Below, in pieces: positions 49,517 through 57,751 of a DNA stretch of 64,000 bases. Source of the stretch: Streptomyces sp. CHD11 (GTDB lineage Bacteria > Actinomycetota > Actinomycetes > Streptomycetales > Streptomycetaceae); contig NZ_JABTTS010000025.1 of assembly GCF_018638295.1 (NCBI RefSeq), positions 548 to 64,547 of the forward strand, in the 5' to 3' direction. Position 1 is the first letter of the stretch; each line of letters starts with the position of its first letter. The notes below the pieces were generated by a model. It was not told the origin of the DNA, ran no database searches, and was given only the letters and a program-made list of their open reading frames with translations. Position numbers and translations under genes: made by a program.

Positions 49517-51013
49517 ATGCCACGTGGACGTCACCGTCATTCCCCGCCCCTGCACAGGATGCTGCCCCCGTCGGCGATCGCAGGCGTCTCCGTCCTCTGC
49601 GCCCTGGGGCCCTGGGTGTTCACGCAACCGATGGTGCTTCGTGTGGTGGCCGCGGCAGCCGCGGCCACCACGGTGATCGGCGCCGTCGTCATGCGGCACT
49701 GGGATGCCCAGGCGGGTAAACGCGTCGCGGATCTCACGCGTGCGCGAGCGAGCGACGAGTGGCGTTTCGAGGAACGGATCGCCGAACTCGAGTCCGACCT
49801 CGAGGAGTCGCGCGAGTTGCGGACGAAGCTGGAGCAGCGATTGCGCGCCAAGCGCGCGGAACTCGCCGGGCTGCGCAACGAGCACGCGTCGCTGCTGCGG
49901 CGGTACGCGGCGGCGGAGGTCGAGCGGGCGAGCGTCCTGGAAGAGCGCCGGGTGCTCGAGATAGAGGCCACGGTTCCGGCCCGCGCGCTTCCGGCGGGTT
50001 CGTCGGCGGCTTCCGGCGAACCGGAGTCCCCGGAGTCCCCGGAGTCCCCGGAGTCCCCGGAGTCCCCGGAGTCCCCGGAGTCCCCGGAGACGACCGGGGA
50101 GACGGTGACCGGTACGCCGGCGGAGGACCGGGCGGACGCCGGGGAGGCGGACGCGGAGATCCCCGCGGTCTTCTCACCGGAGGGGTCCCAGCTGTTCCTG
50201 CGCGCCGACGCGGCGCTGTCACGGTTCGCCGGGGACGCCGGGAAGACGGCCGGGAAGACGACCGAGGACGACGGGGAGACGGCCGGGGACGCCGAGGACA
50301 CGGCCGGGAACGCCGACGACGACGGGAACGCCGAGGACACGGCCGGGGACGGTCCGGTGGATCCCGCCGATGACGCGGACGAGCCCGCGGGGGAGACGGA
50401 CGCCCCGGCCACGGAGGACAGCGCCGAGGCGGCTGAGGAAGCCGACGCGGCCCGGCGGGACGGCGTGAGCACCGGGCCCGCCGGTGTCACCCCGCAGAGC
50501 GAGCCGTTCCGGAAGCGGAACGATCCTCCGAAGGGCGACGGCACCCCCGAGGACGACGGTCCCGAGCCCACCGGGAAGCCCAGGCCGGTCCAGGAGGACG
50601 AGGCCGAGGGGCAGTCCGAGGCGGTCGGCGAGCACGAGCGCGCGGCCGCCGCCACGACACCGGCCGCTCCCCCGTCCCGGCACGCGCGGCAGCCCTCCGG
50701 GCACTTCACCGTGCCGACCGCGGTGGCGGTCGTACCGCCGACGGCGCCGGTGCGGCGTCCGGTGTCCCAGGGCGGGTTCGACTTCTTCGGGACGAAGAAG
50801 GAGACGGACGGGTCCGCCCTGGACTCCGTGCAGAACGAGGACCTCGCCGATGTCGTCGGCCAGGAGGCGCTCGCGCTGCACAAGGCCGAGGCAGAGGCGC
50901 GGTACAAGCCCGCCGACGAGGACGCCCGCGGGACCGGCCAGGTCATCGACCTGACGGAACACGACGAGACGGAACACATCGACCTCCAGGGCCTGCGCAG
51001 CGCGGCGTCCTGA
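49517..51013 (+). CDS. Membrane-anchored coiled-coil protein with acidic repeats
   Basis: The 498-residue protein begins with a basic stretch and two hydrophobic segments (IAGVSVLCALGPWVF; VLRVVAAAAAATTVIGAVVM), then a coiled coil (about residues 70-145: RIAELESDLEESRELRTKLEQ ... in several heptads), then a long acidic disordered region with seven PES repeats and AEDTAG-like repeats, and a short conserved C-terminus (FDFFGTKKE, VIDLTEHD). No enzymatic motif. Likely cytoplasm-facing scaffold. ATG 49517 (MPRGRHRHS) is chosen on context. Confidence 0.85.
   Translation: MPRGRHRHSPPLHRMLPPSAIAGVSVLCALGPWVFTQPMVLRVVAAAAAATTVIGAVVMRHWDAQAGKRVADLTRARASDEWRFEERIAELESDLEESRELRTKLEQRLRAKRAELAGLRNEHASLLRRYAAAEVERASVLEERRVLEIEATVPARALPAGSSAASGEPESPESPESPESPESPESPESPETTGETVTGTPAEDRADAGEADAEIPAVFSPEGSQLFLRADAALSRFAGDAGKTAGKTTEDDGETAGDAEDTAGNADDDGNAEDTAGDGPVDPADDADEPAGETDAPATEDSAEAAEEADAARRDGVSTGPAGVTPQSEPFRKRNDPPKGDGTPEDDGPEPTGKPRPVQEDEAEGQSEAVGEHERAAAATTPAAPPSRHARQPSGHFTVPTAVAVVPPTAPVRRPVSQGGFDFFGTKKETDGSALDSVQNEDLADVVGQEALALHKAEAEARYKPADEDARGTGQVIDLTEHDETEHIDLQGLRSAAS
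50021..50092 (+). repeat. 9-bp tandem repeats encoding Pro-Glu-Ser
   Basis: Seven perfect CCGGAGTCC units (50021-50083) and one variant CCGGAGACG (50084-50092), in frame. Confidence 0.95.
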
Positions 51014-51152
51014 CATACCGACCGCACCGGCGACGGGGCCCCGCGACATACGGCGCGGGGCCCCGTCGCCGTCCGGTGCGTACGACACGTCCGGGGGTAT
51101 CGCGTGAGGCGGCCGTCCCCAGCGTGTCCGGGGGCGTGCGCCGCCTTCGGGG

Positions 51153-52487
51153 TCAGGCCATCCAGCGGTCCGGGAGGGCGTCCCTGCGGCCGGTGCGGGA
51201 CCGTTCTGCCTGGGACCGCAGCAGGGCCGCCGCCTCCGGGGCGTCCCGGAGGCGGGCCGTGACCGACTTGTTGGCGCCGGTGTCCACCACGACGTCCGCG
51301 ACACCCCTGGCCCGCTGCCAGGGACCCTGGACGAGCCGTACGCTCTGCACCTTGGCGTGCGGCACCAGGGAGAGACTGCGCTGCAGCAGTCCGTGACGCG
51401 AGGCGAACACCGCGTCGGTGACGGCGAGTCCGTAACCCCGCCACCACACCGGAACACACCACCGCGCGCGGCGCGGCGGCGGGACGAGCGTCTCGCGCGC
51501 GGGCACGCTCACCCCGGGCAGTACCCGCGCGACGACCGATTCGGCGAGTTCGCGCGGAGCGACCGGCAGCAGCAGGGAGTTCGAGGACCCGGCCACGTCC
51601 AGTTCCACGCGTACCCAGCCCCGCCGCCGCCAGAGCAGCGGTTCGACGAGCCGCACGGTCTGCACCCGCCCCGGCGGCACCGTCTCGTGCGCCCGGTCCA
51701 GCAGCCCGTGGTCGATGCGCAGCCCGTCGGGTGACTCGCCCAGCGTCCAGTCGTACTCGGTGACGAACCGGCCCACGCTGCTCGCGCCCACCGCGCCCAG
51801 CATCGGCACGCCCGCCGCGAGGACTGTCCACAGGCTGTGGGTGCCCGTCCACAGCAGCGGCAGCGCGATCGCGGCGGCGATGAGCCAGCCCCAGGTCGCG
51901 CCGGTCAGCAGCAGGGCGACGGCCAGTACACCCGGTGGCACCCGCAACATCTGCCGGGACGGCGCCTCGCCGACCTCGTGGGCGGTCTCCGGCGCGAACC
52001 CCGCCGCCCGCGCGAGCAGTTCCGCGCGCAGCACACGCGCCTCGTCGGCGCCGAGGAAGGCGAGTTCGTCCTTCTTGTCGGTGCCTATGACGTCGAGTCT
52101 GAGTTTCGCCACGCCCGCGACCCGCGCGAGCAGCGGCTGGGTGACGTCGATGGCCTGGATCCGCTCGAGCCGGATGTGCGCGGTGCGCCGGAACAGCAGC
52201 CCGGTGCGGATGCGCAGCTCGCTCTCGGTCACCGAGAAGTGGGTGAACCACCAGCTCAGGAAGCCGTAGAGGGCGGCGGCCGGGATGAGCACGGCGAGTG
52301 CGACCAGCAGGGTGGTGGTCGTCAGCCGGCTCAGCTGGCGCTGCGCCTGGTCGAGGTCGTGCAGTGCCCACCCGAACAGCACCGCGACGGGTGCCCACGC
52401 CCGCCTGAAGGGTGTGATGGGGTGCAGCCGCCTCTCGGGCACGGCCGGCCGGCCGCGTACGTCCTCCTGGACGTCCGGGGTTGTCAC
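51153..52487 (-). CDS. PH-domain membrane protein (YdbT-like, bPH_2)
   Basis: The 444-residue protein has alternating pairs of membrane segments and bPH_2 domains (TESELRIRTGLLFRRTAHI..LERIQAIDV; GLLDRAHETVPPGRVQTVRLVEP; ASRHGLLQRSLSLVPHAKVQSVRL), the usual three-domain YdbT plan. In Bacillus, YdbS-YdbT act in membrane-stress and antimicrobial resistance. GTG at 52487 overlaps the upstream gene's stop (GTGA). Confidence 0.9.
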   Translation of the reverse strand: MTTPDVQEDVRGRPAVPERRLHPITPFRRAWAPVAVLFGWALHDLDQAQRQLSRLTTTTLLVALAVLIPAAALYGFLSWWFTHFSVTESELRIRTGLLFRRTAHIRLERIQAIDVTQPLLARVAGVAKLRLDVIGTDKKDELAFLGADEARVLRAELLARAAGFAPETAHEVGEAPSRQMLRVPPGVLAVALLLTGATWGWLIAAAIALPLLWTGTHSLWTVLAAGVPMLGAVGASSVGRFVTEYDWTLGESPDGLRIDHGLLDRAHETVPPGRVQTVRLVEPLLWRRRGWVRVELDVAGSSNSLLLPVAPRELAESVVARVLPGVSVPARETLVPPPRRARWCVPVWWRGYGLAVTDAVFASRHGLLQRSLSLVPHAKVQSVRLVQGPWQRARGVADVVVDTGANKSVTARLRDAPEAAALLRSQAERSRTGRRDALPDRWMA

Positions 52488-53116
52488 AGCCCCGCCGATC
52501 GGGCCTCGCCGAGCTCCGTGAGCCGGTCGCGCAGCCGTTCCGCCTCGGCCGGGTCGAGGCCGGGGATGGTGGCGTCGGTGGCCGCGGCGGCCGTGTGCAG
52601 CTGCACGCTGGCCAGCCCGAAGTGCCGCTCGACGGGCCCGGAGGTGACCTCGACCAGCTGCATCCGCCCGTAGGGCACGACCGTCTCCTTGCGCCACAGG
52701 ACGCCCCGGCCGATCAGCAGGTCGTCGGCGCGTTCCGCATACCGCCAGGAGCGCCAGTTCCGTTCCAGCATCACCCAGCCCCAGATCAGCAGGGCCAGCG
52801 GCAGCGCCGCGAAGGCGGCCCAGCCCGGCCCGGCCAGCAGTCCCGGCACCAGCCCGGCGGCCAGGGTCAGCAGCCCCAGCCACACCACCAGCAGCAGCCG
52901 CCGCAACCTCAGCAGCCCGGGCGGCAACGCGATCCACACCGGTTCGCCGTCCGCGCCGCCCGGCTCCTGTCTCCCGCTGCCCCGTTCGCCGTCCGCACCG
53001 CCCGGCCCTCGCTCCGCGCCCACCGGCTCCTTCTCCGTACCGCCCACCGGTCCTGCCGCTCGCGCGGTCGTGCCCGTTTCCGTCGGCCCCGTGTCCCGCG
53101 GGCTCCCCGTCTCCAT
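52484..53116 (-). CDS. PH-domain membrane protein (YdbS-like)
   Basis: The 210-residue protein has an acidic, Gly-rich N-terminal stretch of about 65 residues, two membrane segments (LRRLLLVVWLGLLTLAAGLV; WAAFAALPLALLIWGWVML) and one bPH_2 domain (ADDLLIGRGVLWRKETVVPYGRMQLVEV). It partners with the next gene. ATG at 53116 lies six to seven bases after the minus-strand TACGCT (53123-53128), a leaderless arrangement. Only 31 bases separate it from nuoD on the other strand. Confidence 0.88.
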   Translation of the reverse strand: METGSPRDTGPTETGTTARAAGPVGGTEKEPVGAERGPGGADGERGSGRQEPGGADGEPVWIALPPGLLRLRRLLLVVWLGLLTLAAGLVPGLLAGPGWAAFAALPLALLIWGWVMLERNWRSWRYAERADDLLIGRGVLWRKETVVPYGRMQLVEVTSGPVERHFGLASVQLHTAAAATDATIPGLDPAEAERLRDRLTELGEARSAGL

Positions 53117-53147
53117 GGGGCCAGCGTACGTAGGGGAGACTGTGTTC

Positions 53148-54299
53148 ATGACTCCTACGACGGAGACCATGGTCGGGATCGGCGGCGCGGCGGAGGGCAC
53201 CGACATGGTGCTCAACATCGGACCCCAGCATCCGTCCACGCACGGCGTGCTGCGGCTGAAGCTCGTCCTGGACGGCGAGCGCATCCTCAGCGCGGAACCC
53301 GTGATCGGCTATATGCACCGGGGCGCGGAGAAGCTCTTCGAGGCGCGCGACTACCGCCAGATCATCGTGCTGGCCAACCGCCATGACTGGCTGTCGGCCT
53401 TCTCCAACGAGCTGGGCGTGGTCCTCGCCGTGGAGCGGATGCTCGGTATGGAGGTCCCCGAGCGCGCGGTGTGGCTGCGTACGCTGCTCGCCGAGCTGAA
53501 CCGGGTGCTCAATCACCTGATGTTCCTCGGCTCCTATCCGCTGGAACTCGGCGGCATCACCCCGATCTTCTACGCCTTCACCGAGCGCGAGGAGCTCCAG
53601 CACGTCATGGAGGAGGTCTCCGGCGGGCGGATGCACTACATGTTCAACCGCGTGGGCGGCCTCAAGGAGGACCTGCCCGCCGGATGGACGACGCGTGCCC
53701 GCGGCGCGGTCGCCGGCGTGCGCTCCCGCATGGACCGCTTCGACGACCTGGTGCTCGGCAACGAGATCTTCCGGGGCCGCACGCGCGGTGTCGGCGTCCT
53801 GTCACCGGCGGCCGTGCACGCGTACGGAGTGAGCGGGCCGATCGGGCGCGCCTCGGGCGTCGACTTCGACCTGCGCCGCGACGAGCCCTATCTCGCCTAC
53901 GGCGAACTGGGTGACGTCCTGAAGGTGGTGACCCGCGAGGAGGGCGACTGCCTGGCCCGCTTCGAATGCCTCCTGGCACAGACCCACAACGCCCTCGATC
54001 TCGCCGGCGCCTGCCTCGACCGCCTCGCCGAGCTGCCGCCGGGCCCGGTCAACCAGCGGCTCCCCAAGGTCCTCAAGGCACCCGAGGGACACACGTACGC
54101 GTGGACCGAGAACCCGCTCGGCATCAACGGGTACTACCTGGTCAGCAAGGGGGAGAAGACGCCGTACCGGCTGAAGCTGCGCTCGGCGTCGTACAACAAC
54201 ATCCAGGCGATCACCGAGCTGCTGCCGGGGACGCTGGTCTCGGACATGGTCGCCATTCTCGGGTCGCTGTTCTTCGTGGTGGGCGACGTCGACAAGTGA
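53148..54299 (+). CDS. nuoD: Orphan NADH-quinone oxidoreductase subunit D (NuoD2)
   Basis: The 383-residue protein is a NuoD homologue: LNIGPQHPSTHGVLRL, GYMHRGAEKLFE, ANRHDWLSAFSNELG, and FFVVGDVDK at the C-terminus. NuoD forms part of the quinone site of respiratory complex I, normally encoded in the nuo operon. Here it stands alone between PH-domain genes and a MidA-like methyltransferase gene, as I recall for a second nuoD in Streptomyces. ATG at 53148 has GGGGAG nine bases upstream. Its stop lies in the first of three 17-bp tandem repeats. Confidence 0.94.
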   Translation: MTPTTETMVGIGGAAEGTDMVLNIGPQHPSTHGVLRLKLVLDGERILSAEPVIGYMHRGAEKLFEARDYRQIIVLANRHDWLSAFSNELGVVLAVERMLGMEVPERAVWLRTLLAELNRVLNHLMFLGSYPLELGGITPIFYAFTEREELQHVMEEVSGGRMHYMFNRVGGLKEDLPAGWTTRARGAVAGVRSRMDRFDDLVLGNEIFRGRTRGVGVLSPAAVHAYGVSGPIGRASGVDFDLRRDEPYLAYGELGDVLKVVTREEGDCLARFECLLAQTHNALDLAGACLDRLAELPPGPVNQRLPKVLKAPEGHTYAWTENPLGINGYYLVSKGEKTPYRLKLRSASYNNIQAITELLPGTLVSDMVAILGSLFFVVGDVDK

Positions 54300-54342
54300 C
54301 GCGGGCGGACAAGTGACGCGGGCGGACGGGTGACGCGGGCGG
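54292..54342 (+). repeat. 17-bp tandem repeat over the nuoD stop
   Basis: ACAAGTGACGCGGGCGG twice (54292-54308, 54309-54325), then ACGGGTGACGCGGGCGG (54326-54342). Each unit repeats the nuoD end with its stop TGA. Confidence 0.9.
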
Positions 54343-54358
54343 GCGCGTCCGGGACGGT

Positions 54359-55429
54359 TCATCCGGGTGCACGCCGGCCGTCGAGCACGTCCTCGATCCC
54401 GGACGGCTGCACCAGCCACCCGAAGTCCCCCAGTCCGCCCGGCGCGGTGAGTTCGGCGGCCTCCCCGGCGCGCGCGAGGGCGCGCACGTACCCGGTGGGG
54501 TCGGTGGAGGCCAGGGCGAGCGGGGGGCGTGCGCCGCTCAGGCCCAGGGCGTGCAGGGCCTCCCGCTGCGACAGCAGGCGTGCGCCGGGGAGCGGGCAGG
54601 CCGCGGCGCACGCGTCCAGGGCGACATGCGCGGTGATGTCGCACGAGCCGTCCGGCACGGGCATGGTCTCCCGCCCCTCCCGGAAGGCCGTCAGTGTCCC
54701 GAAGGGCGGTCGCGCGGCCGCCGTGTGCGCGTAGTCCACGGCTACGGCGAGCCCGCGCGCCAGCGTCCCGGCCGCGGCGGCCCAGGCCCGGTCCCGGGGC
54801 AGCCCGATCTCCGCGCGGAGCCCTTCCCCGACCCCGACCCCTTCCCTGACCTCCTCCCCGCCCTCTTCCCCTTCCCCGCTCCCCAGCGGCCACCAGCGGG
54901 CCAGCCACGCGGCCTGCGCACCGCCGACCGGTTCACCGAGCCGCTCGGTTCCGTCCTCGCGCACCAGTACCAGCCGCGGTACACCCGCCGCGTCCACCTC
55001 GGCGACGTCCACGGGCACGTTGTCCAGCCACTCGTTGGCGAACAGCAGTCCCGTGATCCGCTCCGGGGGGCCGGTGCGCCACTCGATGCGGTGATCGAGC
55101 CCGGCGGGCCGTCCGGCCAGCTCGACGGCGTACACCCGGGTGCGTGCCGCCACGCCTGCGGGCAGCGCTGAGAGGACCCCGGCGGCCAGTTCGCCCCGCC
55201 CGGCCGCCATGTCCACGAAGTCGAGCACCGCCGGGCGCCCGAGCGCCTCGTCGACCCGGCACAGCAGCCGTGCCACGGCCCCGGCGAACAGCGGCGAGGC
55301 GTGCACCGAGGTTCGGAAGTGCCCGACCGGTCCCTTCCCGGGTCCGCGGTAGAAGCCCTCCGGCCCGTACAGGGCGTCCTGGGCCGCCGCCCGCCAGCCC
55401 CGTCCGCCCTCCCCGGTTCCCGCCGTCAC
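54359..55429 (-). CDS. SAM-dependent methyltransferase, MidA/NDUFAF7-like
   Basis: The 356-residue protein has the DUF185/MidA pattern: FYRGPGKGPVGHFRTSVHASPLF, the SAM loop FVDMAAGRGELAAG, ANEWLDNVPVDVAEV, AVDYAHT and R-E-T-MPVPDGSCDITAHV. In mitochondria NDUFAF7 dimethylates an arginine of NDUFS2, the homologue of NuoD, during complex I assembly. The gene here converges on an orphan nuoD, 59 bases away, which suggests that NuoD2 is its substrate. GTG 55429 has GGAGGGG upstream. An acidic insertion (SGEGEEGGEEVREGVG) interrupts the middle. Confidence 0.88.
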   Translation of the reverse strand: MTAGTGEGGRGWRAAAQDALYGPEGFYRGPGKGPVGHFRTSVHASPLFAGAVARLLCRVDEALGRPAVLDFVDMAAGRGELAAGVLSALPAGVAARTRVYAVELAGRPAGLDHRIEWRTGPPERITGLLFANEWLDNVPVDVAEVDAAGVPRLVLVREDGTERLGEPVGGAQAAWLARWWPLGSGEGEEGGEEVREGVGVGEGLRAEIGLPRDRAWAAAAGTLARGLAVAVDYAHTAAARPPFGTLTAFREGRETMPVPDGSCDITAHVALDACAAACPLPGARLLSQREALHALGLSGARPPLALASTDPTGYVRALARAGEAAELTAPGGLGDFGWLVQPSGIEDVLDGRRAPG

Positions 55430-55579
55430 CGGTACCCCTCCGCCGTCCGCGCCCTCGTCACCGGCCCAGACTAGGCGCGCGGATATGCCCGGCCTCCACC
55501 TTGCGGAGTACACGCACCGGCCGGGGATCGACCCTCCGGTTGACCCCTGCACGCATTTTGCTTCCCTACGCTGGGTTAC

Positions 55580-56782
55580 GTGCAGCGCCTCTATGACTTC
55601 ATCCGCAGACACCCGGCCTGGGCCGACGGCTTCTGGGCCGTGGTCCTGTTCGGGATTTCGTTCATCGGCGGAGTGGCCGTGGAGGATCCCCGGGGGACGG
55701 ATCTGCCGGCCCTCACCGTGCCGGTCATGCTGCTGCTGTCGCTGGTCGTGGCGCTGCGCCGGCGGATGCCGGAGCGGATGCTGATCCTCGCGGCCGTGGT
55801 CGGGGCGGGCCAGTTGGTCACGGACGTGGCGCCGCTGCCCTCCGACTTCGCCCTGCTGGTGATCGTCTACACGGTCGCGGCGACCGGAGCCCGCTGGGCA
55901 TCCCGCTTCGCGCTGACCGCCGCCCTGTGCGCGGCCCCGCTGGCACAGCTGCGCTGGCCCGACAGCGAGGTGAGCACGGCGCAGAACATCGCCGTGGCGA
56001 TCTTCCAGACCGTGCCCTTCGCCCTCGCCTGGGTGCTCGGTGACTCCATCCGCACCCGCCGCGCGTACTTCGCGCAGCTGGAGGAGCGGGCCGCCCGCCT
56101 GGAGAAGGAGCGCGCGGCACAGGCCAAGGTCGCCGTCGCCGCCGAGCGCGCCCGGATAGCCCGCGAACTGCACGACGTCGTCGCGCACAACGTGTCGGTG
56201 ATGGTGGTGCAGGCCGACGGCGCCGCCTACGTCCTCGACGCCGCCCCCGACCAGGCGAAGAAGGCACTGGAGACCATCTCCTCCACCGGCCGCCAGGCCC
56301 TCGCCGAGATGCGCCGCCTGCTGGGCGTGCTGCGCACCGGCGAGCACGAGGAGGCGGGGGAGTACGTGCCGCAGCCCGACGTGCGGCAGATCGAGGACCT
56401 GGTCGGACAGTGCCGGGAATCCGGACTGCCCGTGGACTTCAAGGTCGAGGGCACCCCGCGCCCGCTCCCCAGCGGCCTCGAGCTCACCGCCTACCGCATC
56501 GTGCAGGAGGCGCTCACCAACACCCGCAAGCACGGCGGCCCGAACGCGGGCGCGAGCGTGCGTCTGGTGTACTTCGACGACGGGCTGGGACTGCTGGTGG
56601 AGGACGACGGCAAGGGCGCCCCCCACGAGCTGTACGAGGAGGGCGGATTCGACGGCGAGGGACACGGCCTGATCGGCATGCGCGAGCGGGTCGGCATGGT
56701 CGGCGGAACCCTGGACGCGGGACCACGTCCGGGCGGAGGATTCCGCATCAGTGTGCTGCTGCCGCTCAAACCCGCGCACTGA
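55580..56782 (+). CDS. Two-component sensor histidine kinase (HisKA_3)
   Basis: The 400-residue protein has four to five membrane segments (residues 15-165), a coiled coil, the HisKA_3 phosphoacceptor ARELHDVVAHNVS (His198) and a HATPase (EALTNTRKHGG, VEDDGKGAP, GLIGMRERVGMVGG). It senses an envelope or membrane signal and phosphorylates the following regulator. GTG 55580 follows TACGCT by seven bases and is probably leaderless. The regulator gene lies 129 bases downstream. Confidence 0.93.
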   Translation: MQRLYDFIRRHPAWADGFWAVVLFGISFIGGVAVEDPRGTDLPALTVPVMLLLSLVVALRRRMPERMLILAAVVGAGQLVTDVAPLPSDFALLVIVYTVAATGARWASRFALTAALCAAPLAQLRWPDSEVSTAQNIAVAIFQTVPFALAWVLGDSIRTRRAYFAQLEERAARLEKERAAQAKVAVAAERARIARELHDVVAHNVSVMVVQADGAAYVLDAAPDQAKKALETISSTGRQALAEMRRLLGVLRTGEHEEAGEYVPQPDVRQIEDLVGQCRESGLPVDFKVEGTPRPLPSGLELTAYRIVQEALTNTRKHGGPNAGASVRLVYFDDGLGLLVEDDGKGAPHELYEEGGFDGEGHGLIGMRERVGMVGGTLDAGPRPGGGFRISVLLPLKPAH

Positions 56783-56807
56783 CATCCACGCACGCCCTCC
56801 ACTGACA

Positions 56808-56843
56808 CCTGTCACGACCCCTGTCACCACCCCTGTCACCACC
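56808..56843 (+). repeat. 12-bp tandem repeats between kinase and regulator genes
   Basis: CCTGTCACGACC, then CCTGTCACCACC twice (56808, 56820, 56832). Not coding; it lies between the kinase stop and the regulator ATG. Confidence 0.85.
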
Positions 56844-56911
56844 ACCGGCGCGACCCCGGTCACCAGCCGCGTGGCGCACCGATCACCCGACGACCGAACG
56901 GAAGAGGCCCG

Positions 56912-57583
56912 ATGACGATCCGCGTGATGCTCGTCGACGACCAGGTGCTGCTGCGCACCGGGTTCCGGATGGTGCTCGCCGCCCAGCCGGACATGGAGGT
57001 CGTGGCGGAGGCGGGCGACGGCGTCGAGGCCCTTCAGGTGCTGCGCTCCACCGCCGTCGACGTGGTGCTGATGGACGTCCGCATGCCCAAGCTCGACGGT
57101 GTGGAGACCACCCGCCGGATCTGCGCGGACACCGACCCGCCCAAGGTGCTGATCCTCACCACCTTCGACCTCGACGAGTACGCCTTCTCCGGGCTGAAGG
57201 CGGGCGCCTCCGGATTCATGCTCAAGGACGTGCCGCCGGGTGAGCTGCTCACCGCGATCCGCGCGGTGCACAGTGGCGACGCGGTGGTGGCCCCGTCCAC
57301 CACCCGCCGGCTCCTGGACCGCTTCGCGCCGATGCTGCCCAGCGCCGGCAAGCAGCCCGAGCACGAGCGGCTGGAACGGCTCACCGAGCGGGAACGGGAG
57401 GTCATGGTGCTCGTCGCCCAGGGTCTGTCGAACGGCGAGATCGCGGCCCGGCTGGTGCTCTCCGAGGCGACCGTGAAGACCCATGTGGGCCGCATCCTCA
57501 CCAAGGTGGGCCTGCGCGACCGGGTACAGGTCGTCGTCCTCGCCTACGAGACGGGTCTGGTCCGGGCCGGCGGACACGGCTGA
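56912..57583 (+). CDS. Two-component response regulator (NarL/LuxR family)
   Basis: The 223-residue protein has a receiver domain (DDQVLLRTGFRMVL, phosphoacceptor Asp55 in LMDVRMPKLDG, Lys in FMLKDVPP) and a LuxR HTH (LTEREREVMVLVAQGLSNGE, EATVKTHVGRIL). It is the partner of the upstream kinase. ATG 56912 has GAAGAGG upstream. Targets are unknown. Confidence 0.95.
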   Translation: MTIRVMLVDDQVLLRTGFRMVLAAQPDMEVVAEAGDGVEALQVLRSTAVDVVLMDVRMPKLDGVETTRRICADTDPPKVLILTTFDLDEYAFSGLKAGASGFMLKDVPPGELLTAIRAVHSGDAVVAPSTTRRLLDRFAPMLPSAGKQPEHERLERLTEREREVMVLVAQGLSNGEIAARLVLSEATVKTHVGRILTKVGLRDRVQVVVLAYETGLVRAGGHG

Positions 57584-57672
57584 ACGGCCACCGGGCGCGC
57601 GGTCACGCCGGTGGCCTCGTCGGGCCGCCGCCCCGTCCTGCCGACCGGGGACGGACTCCTCTCCCGGAAGGG

Positions 57673-57730
57673 CTGACCTCAGCCCCTCCGGCGTGTGAGG
57701 AGCGGGGTCCGGGCCGCAGCCCGGGGACGG
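57673..57730. repeat. Dispersed Streptomyces intergenic repeat-like element
   Basis: Contains CCTC ... GAGG and GTCCGGGCCGCAGCCCGGGG, resembling a hairpin-forming intergenic element I recall from many Streptomyces genomes. It lies between convergent genes and may act as a terminator. Confidence 0.5.
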
Positions 57731-57751
57731 GAAGGGGCGGCGGGGGCGGCG

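Noticed and set aside
50021..50092. CRISPR-like periodic repeat
   Set aside because: The 9-bp unit has no spacers and is in frame inside a gene.
49537..52398. Minus-strand frame of 953 codons across the coiled-coil gene
   Set aside because: It overlaps two supported genes and reads repeat shadow (Ser-Gly-Asp) where the plus strand encodes PES repeats.
55430..57577. Long upstream extension of the MidA-like frame through the two-component genes
   Set aside because: Frame is open only by GC bias. A GTG with GGAGGGG at 55429 gives the normal family length.
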